From an uncultured Bacteroides sp. (GTDB taxonomy: Bacteria > Bacteroidota > Bacteroidia > Bacteroidales > Bacteroidaceae): 64,000 bases of DNA. The translations under genes were made by a program, and so were the position numbers. The stretch spans positions 1-64,000 of the forward strand of contig UQVZ01000007.1 in NCBI GenBank assembly GCA_900544675.1. The letters are read 5' to 3'. Positions 39,905 to 50,600 of this stretch are shown in pieces. The notes under the pieces were generated by a model, which was not told the DNA's origin, ran no database searches, and was given only the letters and a program-made list of their open reading frames with translations. Position 1 is the stretch's first letter. Each line of letters opens with the position of its first letter.

Positions 39905-41584
39905 ATGAAAAGATTATATCAATTTTTAAGCATAAGTACCCTTGTTTGGGGAATGGCAAGCTGTACCCTTGACATGTTGCCGGAAACGACCATGACCGAT
40001 GCCGCTTTTTGGAATACAGAAACCGATTTGCGGGGTGCCTGCAACCGTTTCTATCAGCAGATGACCGGAGAGTTAGGCGGTTTTTCACACGATTACCGTT
40101 CGGATGAATTGAGGGGAAATTCGGCTAATTCCACTTCTGACGGAAGCCGGACTGTCCCCTCTACGTCAGGAAGTTGGACCGACCCTTACTGGCGCATCTT
40201 TATTTCGAACAATATTCTGGAGAAAGCCGAACGTGCAGATGTAACCGATGAAGTGCGTAACAAATATTTGGCTGAAGCACGTTTTTTCCGGGCATTCCAT
40301 TATTTTGAACTGGTAAAGAAATACGGCGATGTGCCAATGATTATGAAGGCGGTAAATGATACTCAAGATCCCGTATTGGAAATGCCCCGTACGCCCCGTG
40401 AAGAAGTTATCCAACAATGTTACGCCGACTTGGATTTTGCTGTCGAATGGTTGCCCGATATTGACCACGTAGATACATGGGGACATGTTTCCCGTTCAGC
40501 GGCACTTGCCCTGATTGTCCGTATCGGTTTGTATGAAGGTACTTATATCAAGTATCATCATCTGCAGGAAGGTGATTACCGGGCACATTTGAAAAAAGCG
40601 ATAGATGCTGCCGATATCATGATGCATGTAGACCGGAAGCACGACCTTTATCCTGACTTCGAAGCCTTATTCACTTATGACGGCGAAGGACGTCAGAACA
40701 AGGAAAATGTTTTTGTACGCATCTATGGTCCCAATGAATCACCTGTAAATACTAATAACCAGACACATAGCAATAGCCGTCAAATGGAAAACACGGTGAC
40801 AGTCACACGTAATATGGTGGATTATTTTCTTTACACCGATGGGCTTCCACGTGAAAAATCACCCCTGCGCATCTCTCCTGAAACCGGTTTTGATGATGTA
40901 TTCGAGAACCGTGACCCGCGCCTGTCTATGACTCTTTATAAAATAGGGGAGGAAGGATATAAAGGCCCGTATATTCCGTTCAGCTTCCGAAACGGTTATA
41001 ATCTGAAGAAAGGATTCATCATGAAAGATTGGTCTAACTTGAATGCCGAAGCGGTAGACAAGATGGTAATCCGTTATGCCGAAGTGCTTGTCTCTTATGC
41101 CGAAGCCTTGTATGAATACAATGGAAGCATTACAGACGAACAATTGGACGAAACGGTGAATGCCTTGCGCCGCCGGGTAGGAATGCCTGCCATGCTAACC
41201 AATGCTTTTGTTCAGGCAAACGGCCTGGATATGCTGGAAGAAATACGCCGCGAACGGACAGTGGAGTTTATCGATGAAAATAAACGTTACGATGACATTA
41301 TCCGCTGGAAGATAGCAGAAAAAGTATTGCCCACTTACCTGTTGGGAGCCCGTTTATCGGCGATGGAAGTAGAAAGTGGCAAAGTAGATGAACTGAAAAA
41401 CCGTATTACGTTGAACGGAGGAATGTACAATGGGGTGAAGGTATGTGATGAAGATAGTGTGTATATACTGGAATTGGCAGAAGACCGCCGTTTCGATGTA
41501 GAGAAAGATTATCTATATCCGATACCCTTGCAGGAGATTACTCTGTCGGGAAATAATGTAACCCAAAATCCGGGTTGGGAATGA
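39905..41584 (+). CDS. SusD/RagB-family glycan-binding lipoprotein (first)
   Basis: A 559-residue surface lipoprotein (lipobox MASC, Cys20) that forms a lid on the SusC barrel. The SusD fold is visible: N-terminal 'LDMLPETTMTDAAFWNTETDLRGA', TPR-like helices 'NKYLAEARFFRAFHYFELVKKYGDVPM', and C-terminal 'VIRYAEVLVSYAEALYEYNG' and 'EEIRRERTVEFIDENKRYDDIIRWKIAE'. Complete. It lies 13 bp after susC and is followed by a small lipoprotein gene, as in many polysaccharide loci. Confidence 0.95.
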   Translation: MKRLYQFLSISTLVWGMASCTLDMLPETTMTDAAFWNTETDLRGACNRFYQQMTGELGGFSHDYRSDELRGNSANSTSDGSRTVPSTSGSWTDPYWRIFISNNILEKAERADVTDEVRNKYLAEARFFRAFHYFELVKKYGDVPMIMKAVNDTQDPVLEMPRTPREEVIQQCYADLDFAVEWLPDIDHVDTWGHVSRSAALALIVRIGLYEGTYIKYHHLQEGDYRAHLKKAIDAADIMMHVDRKHDLYPDFEALFTYDGEGRQNKENVFVRIYGPNESPVNTNNQTHSNSRQMENTVTVTRNMVDYFLYTDGLPREKSPLRISPETGFDDVFENRDPRLSMTLYKIGEEGYKGPYIPFSFRNGYNLKKGFIMKDWSNLNAEAVDKMVIRYAEVLVSYAEALYEYNGSITDEQLDETVNALRRRVGMPAMLTNAFVQANGLDMLEEIRRERTVEFIDENKRYDDIIRWKIAEKVLPTYLLGARLSAMEVESGKVDELKNRITLNGGMYNGVKVCDEDSVYILELAEDRRFDVEKDYLYPIPLQEITLSGNNVTQNPGWE

Positions 41585-41607
41585 GTCTAACTAAAAATTG
41601 AAAAATC

Positions 41608-42156
41608 ATGAAAAAATTATTTTGTTTATGGCTGTCGGTAATAGGATGTTTTATTTTAACTTCTTGTGGAGACGATGCCTGGGGAAATGGTGACCCTGCA
41701 ATGGAAAATATTTATTATGTAGGGTTTGAAGATTGGGGGCAATTCAAGAATGATGTGACTTTTAATGTGAAACAAGGCGAAACCATAGGAATCCCTGTCC
41801 AATTCTGGTGTGAGTTTATCCGTCCGTATGATGTGGTGACTTATTATTATGTAGCCGGGGATTTAGTACGTGGAACAGACTATGAAATAGTGGATGCCAA
41901 TGGAAACGCGTTGTCTCCTGATGAAAACGGGGCTTTTTCTTTGACTTGGGAACAAGCAAAGAAAGGGGTACAGAATGTTTACATTAAGGCATTGAACGGG
42001 AATACAGGGTCGTTTTATGTACAGACGTTCAATCCTGATTCGGATGTGGAATTGACCAATCAGGATGTTTCGACTACAATCAACAATGTGACCAATGATT
42101 ATGAAGTCCGTATTTTCACTCAAAATTACAGAGTCATTGTCAATGTTATAAATTGA
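41608..42156 (+). CDS. Small surface lipoprotein in the SusE position
   Basis: A 182-residue lipoprotein (lipobox LTSC, Cys21, then GDDAWGNGD). The mature part is mostly beta: a DUF1735/BACON-like immunoglobulin fold is plausible from 'DVTFNVKQGETIGIPVQFWCEF' and 'VRGTDYEIVDANGNALSPDENG'. Position after susD suggests an accessory glycan-binding protein, but it is shorter than typical SusE/F proteins and seems to have only one domain. No specific family could be confirmed. It ends before a structured intergenic element (42168-42266). Confidence 0.6.
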   Translation: MKKLFCLWLSVIGCFILTSCGDDAWGNGDPAMENIYYVGFEDWGQFKNDVTFNVKQGETIGIPVQFWCEFIRPYDVVTYYYVAGDLVRGTDYEIVDANGNALSPDENGAFSLTWEQAKKGVQNVYIKALNGNTGSFYVQTFNPDSDVELTNQDVSTTINNVTNDYEVRIFTQNYRVIVNVIN

Positions 42157-42167
42157 TGTGGAATGAT

Positions 42168-42266
42168 AAATGCAAAGCCTTAGTTCTTGTTATGTGATAA
42201 ACATAGGCTGAAAACTCAAACCCCGGATAAAGGATTCCTTTCTCGGATTTGAGAGGCTTTGCATTT
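42168..42266. other. Intra-operon structured element (13-bp outer stem)
   Basis: AAATGCAAAGCCT (42168-42180) is exactly complementary to AGGCTTTGCATTT (42254-42266). Inside, CTCAAA (42215-42220) pairs with TTTGAG (42248-42253) and AAAGGA pairs with TCCTTT around 42229-42241. No T-run follows the outer stem, so it is not a simple terminator. It may set the relative level or stability of the susCD and enzyme parts of the transcript. Confidence 0.6.
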
Positions 42267-42284
42267 GTTCTTAGATAATGAAAA

Positions 42285-44945
42285 ATGGGAAAGCAAGGAT
42301 TTTTAGCAAGCTATATAGCTTTGCGGATATATACGTTCGTCTTGTTAGGAAATATATTCTTCCCGATATATGCCCAACGGGAATATAAGACCATCAATGA
42401 TGGATGGAAATATTGGAAAGGTGAATGTACCGGGGCAGCCGACAGTACGTTCAATGACAGCGGATGGATGCATGTCAATCTGCCTCATACCTGGAATGCC
42501 GATGCTTATGTAGAAAAAGACTATTATCAGGGAACCGGTTGGTACCGGCGTTCAGTCACCATACCTTCTGCATGGACAGGGAAACGGATATTCTTGAAAA
42601 TAGATGCTGCCAGTAAAGTATCCGTTCTTTTTATCAATGGAAAGAAAGTGGGAGAACATGCCGGAGGTTATACGGCAAGTGTATTTGATATAACTTCTTT
42701 TCTTACTATAGGCAAGGAAAATTCAGTTGCTATTCGTGTAAATAATGCTTGCCGGAATACCCCTCCTATCTCGGGAGACTTTACATTTTTCGGAGGCATT
42801 TACCGGGATGTATGGTTGATTGCTACTTCAGCCCAACATTTTAATCTGACCAATGAAGGTGCCGAAGGAATTTTTATTACAACTCCGGAAGTCTCGGCAG
42901 AAAAAGGACGCATTGCCATCCGAGGGGAAGTGAAAAATGACGCCTGTGAAAAAGCAACAGTTGATTTGCAGACAACGGTTTATGCTCCCGATGGGAAATT
43001 GGTACAACATAAGGAAACCCGATTGCATTTAGAGGCAGGAAAAACCGGTCTGTTCAGTCAAGAAAGCAGTATCATTCCTAATCCTCAATTATGGACACCG
43101 GAAACTCCTTATTTATATAGGGTGGAAACAGCATTGACAGATCCGGCTACCGGTAAAGTATTGGACTATAGCGAACATCATGTCGGTTTCCGTTGGTATC
43201 ATTTTGATGCGCAGAAAGGCTTTTTTTTGAATGGAAAGCCTTATAAGTTAAGGGGCGTTTGCCGGCATCAAGACCAAAGACCCATGGGCGTATCTTTAAG
43301 CGATGAAATGCATCGGCGCGATTTTCGTTTGATGAAGGAAATGGGAGCGAATTTTATCCGTCTGGCACACTATCCTCAAGACGAAGCTATGCTTGAGATG
43401 TGTGACAGACTGGGTATGTTGGTATGGGAAGAAATTCCGGTTATTGACATTGTACCGGATAATCCGGAATACGAGAATTGTTGTGAACAAAATTTACGCG
43501 AAATGATTCGCCAGCATTATAATCATCCTTCTATCATACTTTGGGGCTATATGAATGAAATATTGTTGGTGACTCAACGGCGTTACAAAACAGAACAAGA
43601 ATTACGACCGGTATTGGAACGTACACATAGGTTAGCGGAAAGATTGGAAAAGGTATTGAAGGAGGAAGACTCTTCCCGCCTTAGCGTAATGGCTTTTCAT
43701 GGCAGTAATATATATAATGAAACGAAATTAAGTGAAATAACTGATGTGGTGGGATGGAATTTGTATGCCGGTTGGTATGGAGGTGATTTGAATGGATTCA
43801 ACCGTTTCCTGGAAGAACAACAGCGGGATTATCCTACTCATCCGCTTATCGTAAGTGAATATGGGGCGGGTTCGGACAAACGTCTCCATACCCTGCGTCC
43901 GCGTCCTTTTGATTTCAGTAGCGAATATCAACAGATTTATTTGGAACATTATTTGCCCATATTGGAAAATACGCCTTATGTATGCGGAGGGGCTTATTGG
44001 AATTTTATCGATTTTTCATCGGCTTTGCGGGAAGAGTCTATGCCTCGGATTAATAATAAAGGATTGCTTTCTGCCAATCGTACACCCAAAGATGTGTATT
44101 ACTATTATCAGGCGGCATGGAGACCAGATATTCCGGTGCTTCATATAGCAGGTCGTGACTGGAATTATCGAAGTGGGGTGCAAAAGGGGAAAGATTCACT
44201 GGTGTATCTTCCGGTAAAAGTATATACAAATTTGCCCGAGGTGGAACTTTTTGTGGAAGGGAAATCCATAGGGAAAAGAAAAACGGCAAATTATCATGTC
44301 ACATTTGATGTGCCGTTTAGTGAATCCTATCCATTCCTTCTGGCGCAAGGGGTTTATAGAGACAGGACAATACAAGACGGGGTGCGTATGCATTTTTGTC
44401 CGGTTCCTGAACATTTGTCTCAGGCTGACTGGGATGATTTGGAACTGGCAGTCAATGTCGGGAGCAATTGCTTTTTCATATCTGAAGAAAGCCGGCTGAC
44501 CTGGGTTCCCGATCAGGAATACCAATCAGGAAGTTGGGGATATGTGGGAGGAAAAGAAATAAATACGCAATCCGAAATCCGACTTACCGCAGAGGGACCG
44601 CTTTATCAGACTTTACGTGAAAACTTAAACGAATATCGGTTCGATGTGCCGCCTGGTGTCTATGAAGTGGAACTGCTTTTTGCAGATATCTATCGTCCGA
44701 CTCAATCTGCTGCCTATTTATTAGGCAGGGATGAAAATACGGTTTTTGAAAACGGGAATAGTTTTGATATATGGATTAATGGAATCTGCGTAGAACCTGC
44801 ATTTGCTCCTTATCGGGAGAGCGGATATTTTCAGGCTGTAAAGAAACGGTATGTAGTGCGGAATGCAGACCAATCATTGAAAGTCACATTTGTCCCGATA
44901 CAGGGCAAAAGTTTCCTCTCCGGCATCAAACTGCGAAAATTGTAA
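42285..44945 (+). CDS. Family GH2 glycoside hydrolase with C-terminal malectin-like domain
   Basis: An 886-residue secreted enzyme; a hydrophobic signal segment lies at ~10-30. GH2 sandwich (~35-185), Ig-like domain (~190-300) and TIM barrel (~305-600), with acid/base Glu425 in GYMNEI and nucleophile Glu525 in VSEYGAG. A further beta domain follows, and a malectin-like carbohydrate-binding domain at ~730-886 ('INTQSEIRLTAEGPLYQT', 'EVELLFADIYRPTQSAAYLLGR'). The acid/base motif 'WGYMNEI' differs from the WSLGNE of LacZ, so this is not a simple beta-galactosidase; beta-glucuronidase or another beta-glycosidase is possible. It is followed 23 bp later by the lyase/GH88 gene. Confidence 0.88.
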   Translation: MGKQGFLASYIALRIYTFVLLGNIFFPIYAQREYKTINDGWKYWKGECTGAADSTFNDSGWMHVNLPHTWNADAYVEKDYYQGTGWYRRSVTIPSAWTGKRIFLKIDAASKVSVLFINGKKVGEHAGGYTASVFDITSFLTIGKENSVAIRVNNACRNTPPISGDFTFFGGIYRDVWLIATSAQHFNLTNEGAEGIFITTPEVSAEKGRIAIRGEVKNDACEKATVDLQTTVYAPDGKLVQHKETRLHLEAGKTGLFSQESSIIPNPQLWTPETPYLYRVETALTDPATGKVLDYSEHHVGFRWYHFDAQKGFFLNGKPYKLRGVCRHQDQRPMGVSLSDEMHRRDFRLMKEMGANFIRLAHYPQDEAMLEMCDRLGMLVWEEIPVIDIVPDNPEYENCCEQNLREMIRQHYNHPSIILWGYMNEILLVTQRRYKTEQELRPVLERTHRLAERLEKVLKEEDSSRLSVMAFHGSNIYNETKLSEITDVVGWNLYAGWYGGDLNGFNRFLEEQQRDYPTHPLIVSEYGAGSDKRLHTLRPRPFDFSSEYQQIYLEHYLPILENTPYVCGGAYWNFIDFSSALREESMPRINNKGLLSANRTPKDVYYYYQAAWRPDIPVLHIAGRDWNYRSGVQKGKDSLVYLPVKVYTNLPEVELFVEGKSIGKRKTANYHVTFDVPFSESYPFLLAQGVYRDRTIQDGVRMHFCPVPEHLSQADWDDLELAVNVGSNCFFISEESRLTWVPDQEYQSGSWGYVGGKEINTQSEIRLTAEGPLYQTLRENLNEYRFDVPPGVYEVELLFADIYRPTQSAAYLLGRDENTVFENGNSFDIWINGICVEPAFAPYRESGYFQAVKKRYVVRNADQSLKVTFVPIQGKSFLSGIKLRKL

Positions 44946-44968
44946 TAAACCAATAATTCAATTAACGA

Positions 44969-47332
44969 ATGAAAAGAATAACCCAATTTATGTTTGCCCT
45001 GATGTTAGGCATATCGGGCAACTTGCATGCACAATCCATTTGGGATGTTTCCCATTTGGCAGATGTGAAGCAGTCGCTGGACAAAGCATATTATGCGACG
45101 GCTTATCGGAAACTGAAAGCAGAAGCGGATAGCTTATTGGCGGCAGAACCTCTTTCGGTGATGATGAAGGAAAAATTACCGGCAAGTGGAGACAAGCATG
45201 ATTATATGAGTCAGGCACGTTATTTTTGGCCTGATCCGACCAAACCCAACGGTTTGCCTTATGTGAACCGCGATGGAGTATCCAATCCGGAACTGGAAAA
45301 GTTGGATCGAAACCGCTTGGGAGAAACAGCCCGCAGAGTGACAACGCTTTCACTGGCATGGTATTTCAGTAATGATGAAAGATATGCGCAAAAAGCTACG
45401 GAGCTGATATGGGTATGGTTTTTTGATAAAGATACACGTATGAATCCGAACCTGGAATATGCACAGATGATTCCGGGTATAGACGGCGGAAAAGGACGGT
45501 GCTACGGTGTACTGGACAGTTATTCGTTTGTTGAAATGTTGGATGCAGTGGCATTATTGGAATATTCCGAAGCTTTTACTTCAAAAGATTCCAAACGGCT
45601 GAAAGCCTGGTTTAAACAACTGTTAGACTGGATACTGACAAGCCCTCAGGGAAAAGAGGAATGCCGACAAGCCAATAATCACGGCACAGCATACGATGCA
45701 CAAGTCATTGCCTTTGCCCTTTATACAGGTCAGGTGAAAATAGCAGAAAAGGTCATTACAGCCTTGCCGGAAAAGCGTATCTTTACTCAAATAGAACCGG
45801 ACGGACGGCAACCCCATGAACTGCGCCGGACACTTGCATTTGGTTATTCGCAATACAATTTGACACATTTGATTGACATTTTTCAGATGGCACAGAAAAT
45901 TGGAATCAGAATCGACAATGCTGTTTCGGCAGATGGACGCAATTTTTATAAAGCGATGGATTTTTTGGCTGCATATATAGGAAAGGATGTGCAGGAATGG
46001 CCTTACCGTCAAATCAGCAATTGGGAAGGAAAGCAGCAGGAATTCTGTAAAGATTTGTATCGGACTTATTTGTTGAATCCGGAATGGAAAGATTACCTGA
46101 AGTTGTATCGAGCGAATCGGATACTTGACCTTGCTGACCGATTTAATCTACTTTATGTACATGCTACAGATGCGGATCATGCGTATGCCTTTGCTGCCGG
46201 ACAGTTGGAATATGCCATGCAGTGTACAGACAAGGCAAAAAAGGAAAAGGAGAATGCTATGTATCGGCGTGTCAGTCCCCGAAGCATCAATAAAGACGGT
46301 ACCTTGGCTTTGGTTCATCCCAATGATTGGTGTTCGGGATTTTTCCCAGGCTGTCTGTGGCAAATATATGCTTATACACATGATGACTATTGGCGTCAGC
46401 AAGCTATTAGTTTTACTTGGCCCATTGAAGAAGCTAAATGGCATAAAGGGACACACGATTTAGGTTTTATTATTTATAATAGTTTTGGTAAAGCTTATGC
46501 GCTGACCGGAGAGCGTTCGTACCGGGATGTCGTTTTGCAAAGCGCTCGTACTTTAATAGGGCGTTACAATGATAAAGTAAAATGTTTGCGTTCGTGGGAC
46601 CACAATCCGAATGTCTGGAAATTTCCGGTCATTATAGATAATATGATGAATCTGGAAATGCTATTCCGTGCAACTCAGCTTACCGGCGATTCCGTTTATT
46701 GGCGGATAGCTGTCAATCATGCCAATACGACGATGAAACACCATTTTCGTCCGGACTATTCTTCCTATCATGTCGTAGACTATGACCCGGAAACCGGCAG
46801 TGTGCGTATGAGATGTACGGCACAAGGTTTTTCTGATGATTCGTTTTGGAGTCGTGGGCAAGCATGGGGGCTTTATGGTTATACAATGTGTTATCGTTTT
46901 ACGAAAGACCCGACTTATCTGAAACAGGCAGAACACATAGCAGACTTTTTTTTGAAATTGCCCAATATGCCTGAAGATTTTGTTCCTTATTGGGACATGA
47001 AGGCTCCGGGAACAGAAGAATCGCAGCATGACGTGCCGATGGAAAACGTTCCGCGCGATGCTTCTGCGGCTGCGATAATGGCATCAGGACTGTATGAACT
47101 TTCTACTTATGTATCTTTTGAAAAAGGAGAATATTATAAGGCAGTGGCAGATAAAATGATAAATAGCCTGAATGAACATTATCAGACAAGTCCTGGAACG
47201 GCATACGGTTTCTTGTTATTACATTCTACCGGTCATTTCCCGGCAGGCAGTGAAATCGATGTGCCTTTATCGTATTCCGATTATTATTATTTAGAGGCAT
47301 TGGCTCGTCAGGAAATTTTGCAATGTGAATAA
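44969..47332 (+). CDS. Fusion of alginate-lyase-fold polysaccharide lyase and GH88 unsaturated glucuronyl hydrolase
   Basis: A 787-residue periplasmic protein with signal peptide MKRITQFMFALMLGISGNLHA. Residues ~25-390 have the alginate-lyase (alpha/alpha toroid) pattern: 'HDYMSQARYFWPDP', 'RDGVSNPE', Asn-Asn-His at 236-238 (QANNHGTAYDAQ) and 'HELRRTLAFGYSQYN'. This is close to the PL38 group, which contains glucuronan lyases. Residues ~405-787 are GH88: Asp497 in THDLGF and Asp557 in IIDNMMNLEM match the two key aspartates of unsaturated glucuronyl hydrolases. The first domain would create an unsaturated uronic end and the second would remove it. Substrate is inferred to contain 4-linked uronic acid; PL38 membership needs a profile search. 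Confidence 0.85.
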   Translation: MKRITQFMFALMLGISGNLHAQSIWDVSHLADVKQSLDKAYYATAYRKLKAEADSLLAAEPLSVMMKEKLPASGDKHDYMSQARYFWPDPTKPNGLPYVNRDGVSNPELEKLDRNRLGETARRVTTLSLAWYFSNDERYAQKATELIWVWFFDKDTRMNPNLEYAQMIPGIDGGKGRCYGVLDSYSFVEMLDAVALLEYSEAFTSKDSKRLKAWFKQLLDWILTSPQGKEECRQANNHGTAYDAQVIAFALYTGQVKIAEKVITALPEKRIFTQIEPDGRQPHELRRTLAFGYSQYNLTHLIDIFQMAQKIGIRIDNAVSADGRNFYKAMDFLAAYIGKDVQEWPYRQISNWEGKQQEFCKDLYRTYLLNPEWKDYLKLYRANRILDLADRFNLLYVHATDADHAYAFAAGQLEYAMQCTDKAKKEKENAMYRRVSPRSINKDGTLALVHPNDWCSGFFPGCLWQIYAYTHDDYWRQQAISFTWPIEEAKWHKGTHDLGFIIYNSFGKAYALTGERSYRDVVLQSARTLIGRYNDKVKCLRSWDHNPNVWKFPVIIDNMMNLEMLFRATQLTGDSVYWRIAVNHANTTMKHHFRPDYSSYHVVDYDPETGSVRMRCTAQGFSDDSFWSRGQAWGLYGYTMCYRFTKDPTYLKQAEHIADFFLKLPNMPEDFVPYWDMKAPGTEESQHDVPMENVPRDASAAAIMASGLYELSTYVSFEKGEYYKAVADKMINSLNEHYQTSPGTAYGFLLLHSTGHFPAGSEIDVPLSYSDYYYLEALARQEILQCE

Positions 47333-47637
47333 ATGCCCGGTTGTATTTCCTGATTTAAACAGGAAGGAAGGTATAATCTCGGGTGTACTGTCTGTTCTGA
47401 ATGCAATGTCGGGGAAAATGTGTTTCTATAAAGATATTATTGGCTTCCTTACAGCGCTTCGGATATTTACTTTTTGTGAAGGAAAATTTTTGTTGTGTAT
47501 TGATTATCAATTGATTGGAGTTGCTATTAGTTTACTTCTTCCTTTTACTTGCTTATCGAACGGATGCATCAAATCCCTACATTTGCAAGTGGAAGTCAGA
47601 ATGATTTATAACCTTAATTTTAATAATAATTTCGTAA
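47333..47637 (+). promoter_or_regulatory. Gap between the two halves of the plus-strand locus, with a hairpin and a promoter-like site
   Basis: TTCCTG (47347-47352) pairs with CAGGAA (47360-47365), a weak hairpin without T-run. TACATTTG at 47578-47585 fits the -7 consensus, but the -33 position has TCG instead of TTG. The second susCD unit may thus have its own promoter. A frame across this gap has no coding character. Confidence 0.4.
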
Positions 47638-50600
47638 ATGAAAAAAGAATTTAGAAAGTTTCAAGCCATTCTGTTAACGGGGTGCTTGATGTTATTCTTT
47701 TCGCTGGAATCGTTTGCTCAACAACTGACAGTGAAAGGAATTGTGAAAGATGTTTCCGGTGAGCCGGTCATCGGTGCAAGTGTTTTGGTGAAAGGCACAA
47801 CAATCGGTGCCATTACAGATTTTGACGGTAATTTTACGCTTCCGGATGTACCGGAAAATTCTGTGATTGAAGTATCTTTTATCGGATATGTTACTCAGCA
47901 AGTAGAGGCTTCTCCTTCTTTGTTGAATATCATTTTAAAAGAAGACAGCAAGGCATTGGATGAAGTTGTGGTGATTGGTTATGGAGTCCAAAAGAAAAGT
48001 GTAGTAACAGCTTCTATTGCCAAAGTAGGAGAAGACGAACTGGCACAGACCGCCCCAACACGTGTGGATAATGCATTGAAAGGATTGGCAGCCGGTGTGC
48101 AGGTTACGACTCAAAACGGACAACCGGGTTCCAGTTCTGTCGTGCGGGTACGTGGTACAGGAACAATCAATAATTCTGACCCGCTTTATATCGTAGACGG
48201 AATGCCGATTGGAGGAGGTATTGACAACATCAATCCGGCGGACATTGCTTCCATCGAAGTACTGAAAGACGCAGCCTCTGCAGCTGTTTACGGAGCGCGT
48301 GCTGCCAATGGTGTGGTGCTGGTGACAACCAAAAAAGGGGCATTAGGAAAAGTCAAGGTTAATTATGATTTCTCATTTGGCTGGCAAAGCCCTTGGAAAC
48401 AACGTGAAATGTTGAATGCTACGGAGTATGCCACTTTAATGAATGAGGCAGCTGCCTATAATGGAAGCACACCTAAATTTTCCGACCCTTCAACACTGGG
48501 AACAGGTACAAACTGGCAAGATGCTTTGTTCAATAGCGGAGCTCCTGTACAAAATCATCAGTTGAGCATTAGTGGTGCTTCGGAAAAAATTAACTATTAT
48601 TTCTCTGCAGGATATTATAACCAAGAAGGTATCGTAGGAGGTAATTATGACCATTCCAACTATGAGCGTCTTTCTTTCCGCAGCAATACACAATATAAGG
48701 TGTTCGATGAATCGAAGACGCGGAACTGGTTGAGGAATCTTACGGTAGGTGTAAACCTGAGTTATTCTCGTATAAACAGCCGTGGCATCAATGCGGGCAA
48801 CTTAACCGGATCGGCTTTAGCCGATGCATTGTTTATGGATCCGACAATGGAAGTTTACGCAAATAGCGAAGATGAATTGAAAGCTATAGCCGGCAGTAAT
48901 TACAATGCTTCGGAAAATGGAGAGTTTATCCGCGATAAAGTAAGTGGCCGGTTATTAAATCTTCCTAGTTCAGACTTCAACGAATTGGCAAATCCTTTGG
49001 CACGCCTTTCTTTACCTGTAGACAAAAATAATTCGGATAAAGTGATAGCCAACCTTACTGCTGAATTGGGCATTTGGGATAATTTGAAATTTAAATTCTC
49101 GTGGGGCTCTGATTTGGCTTTTTGGGGAACAGATGGCTATACCATTCCGTATTACTTGAACCGAAATGCGAAGAACAACAATTCGAATGTCAGGTCGTCA
49201 ATGAACCGAGGATATACATGGCAGATAGAAAATGTATTGACATACGACAAGACCATCAATCAACACTCTTTCTCAATTGTATTAGGACAATCGGCACAAC
49301 GCTATACCAGCCGTAGCCTTTCGGGTACAGCATACGATTTGCTGGCATATCTGGAAGATAAGGCAAATATTAATTTTACAACAGGTTTGCCTTCGGATGG
49401 AAAACAGACTGTTAGCGGCGGAGCAGGCGACCCCAATTCGTTGGCATCATACTTCGGACGGTTGAGTTATAACTTTGCAGAACGCTATATGTTCCAATTT
49501 ACGGTACGCCGGGACGGTTCTTCCCGATTTGGTTCTAATAATAAATGGGCGACATTCCCTTCGGTATCTGTAGGTTGGAATCTTACAAACGAGCCTTGGT
49601 TGGAGAAGCGTCCGGAATGGTGGACATCTACTAAACTCCGTCTTTCTTGGGGTAAAAACGGTAATGAAAATATTGGTAATTTCCGTTATACAGCCAATGT
49701 CGCGTTAAATAATAATTATGTGTTTGGCGGATATGGAAAAGGACAGGCACTTGTATTGGGTTCTAAGCCAAGTGGAACGCCTAATCCGGATTTGAAATGG
49801 GAAGAATCTGAACAATATGACGTAGGTTTGGATTTTGGCTTTTTCAACAATGCTTTGACTTTCACTGTCGATTATTTTTATAAGAAAACAAACGGTATGT
49901 TGAAGGAAATGGCAATACCTTCTTATTTAGGCGAATCAAAGCCGTGGGGTAATGTAGGTTCGATGAAAAATGAAGGTGTAGAATTTGAATTGGGTTATCA
50001 ACTGGTAAAGAATGATTGGAGTTTCAGCGCTCGGGCAAATCTGAGTTACTTGAAAAACGAATTGATAGATTTGGGAAATGCTGACGGGTATGAAACTATG
50101 GACAATGTGCATCAGATAGGAAATATCTCGCGTGCAGAAAACGGGCAGCCTTATCCTTACTTTTGGGGATATAAAACAGACGGTATATTTCAAAATCAGG
50201 CAGAAATTAATGAATATGTGAAAGATGGAAAACTGATTCAACCCAATGCTGTACCAGGCGATGTGCGTTTCGTAGATATGAATGGTGACGGAACAATCGA
50301 TGATAAGGATAGAACCAATATCGGTAAGGGAACTCCGGACTGGACATTTGGCATCAATTTCAATTTGGCTTATAAGAATATCGATTTCAGCATGCTGGTA
50401 TCGGGACAATGGGGAAATCAGATTGCTGATGTGACACGCCGATTGGATTGTCAGTGGGTAAATCTCCCGGCTGAATTTATGGATCGTTGGCATGGTGAAG
50501 GCACATCGAATACAATGCCACGCTTTTGCTGGAACGGAGACGATGCCAATAAGAATTGGGGCAACTTCTCTGACTTGTATATAAAGAATGGGTCTTTTGC

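Noticed and set aside
47325..47654. 109-codon frame between the lyase/GH88 gene and the second susC
   Set aside because: It overlaps both neighbours, has no ribosome site or family resemblance, and spans the likely promoter of the second susC.
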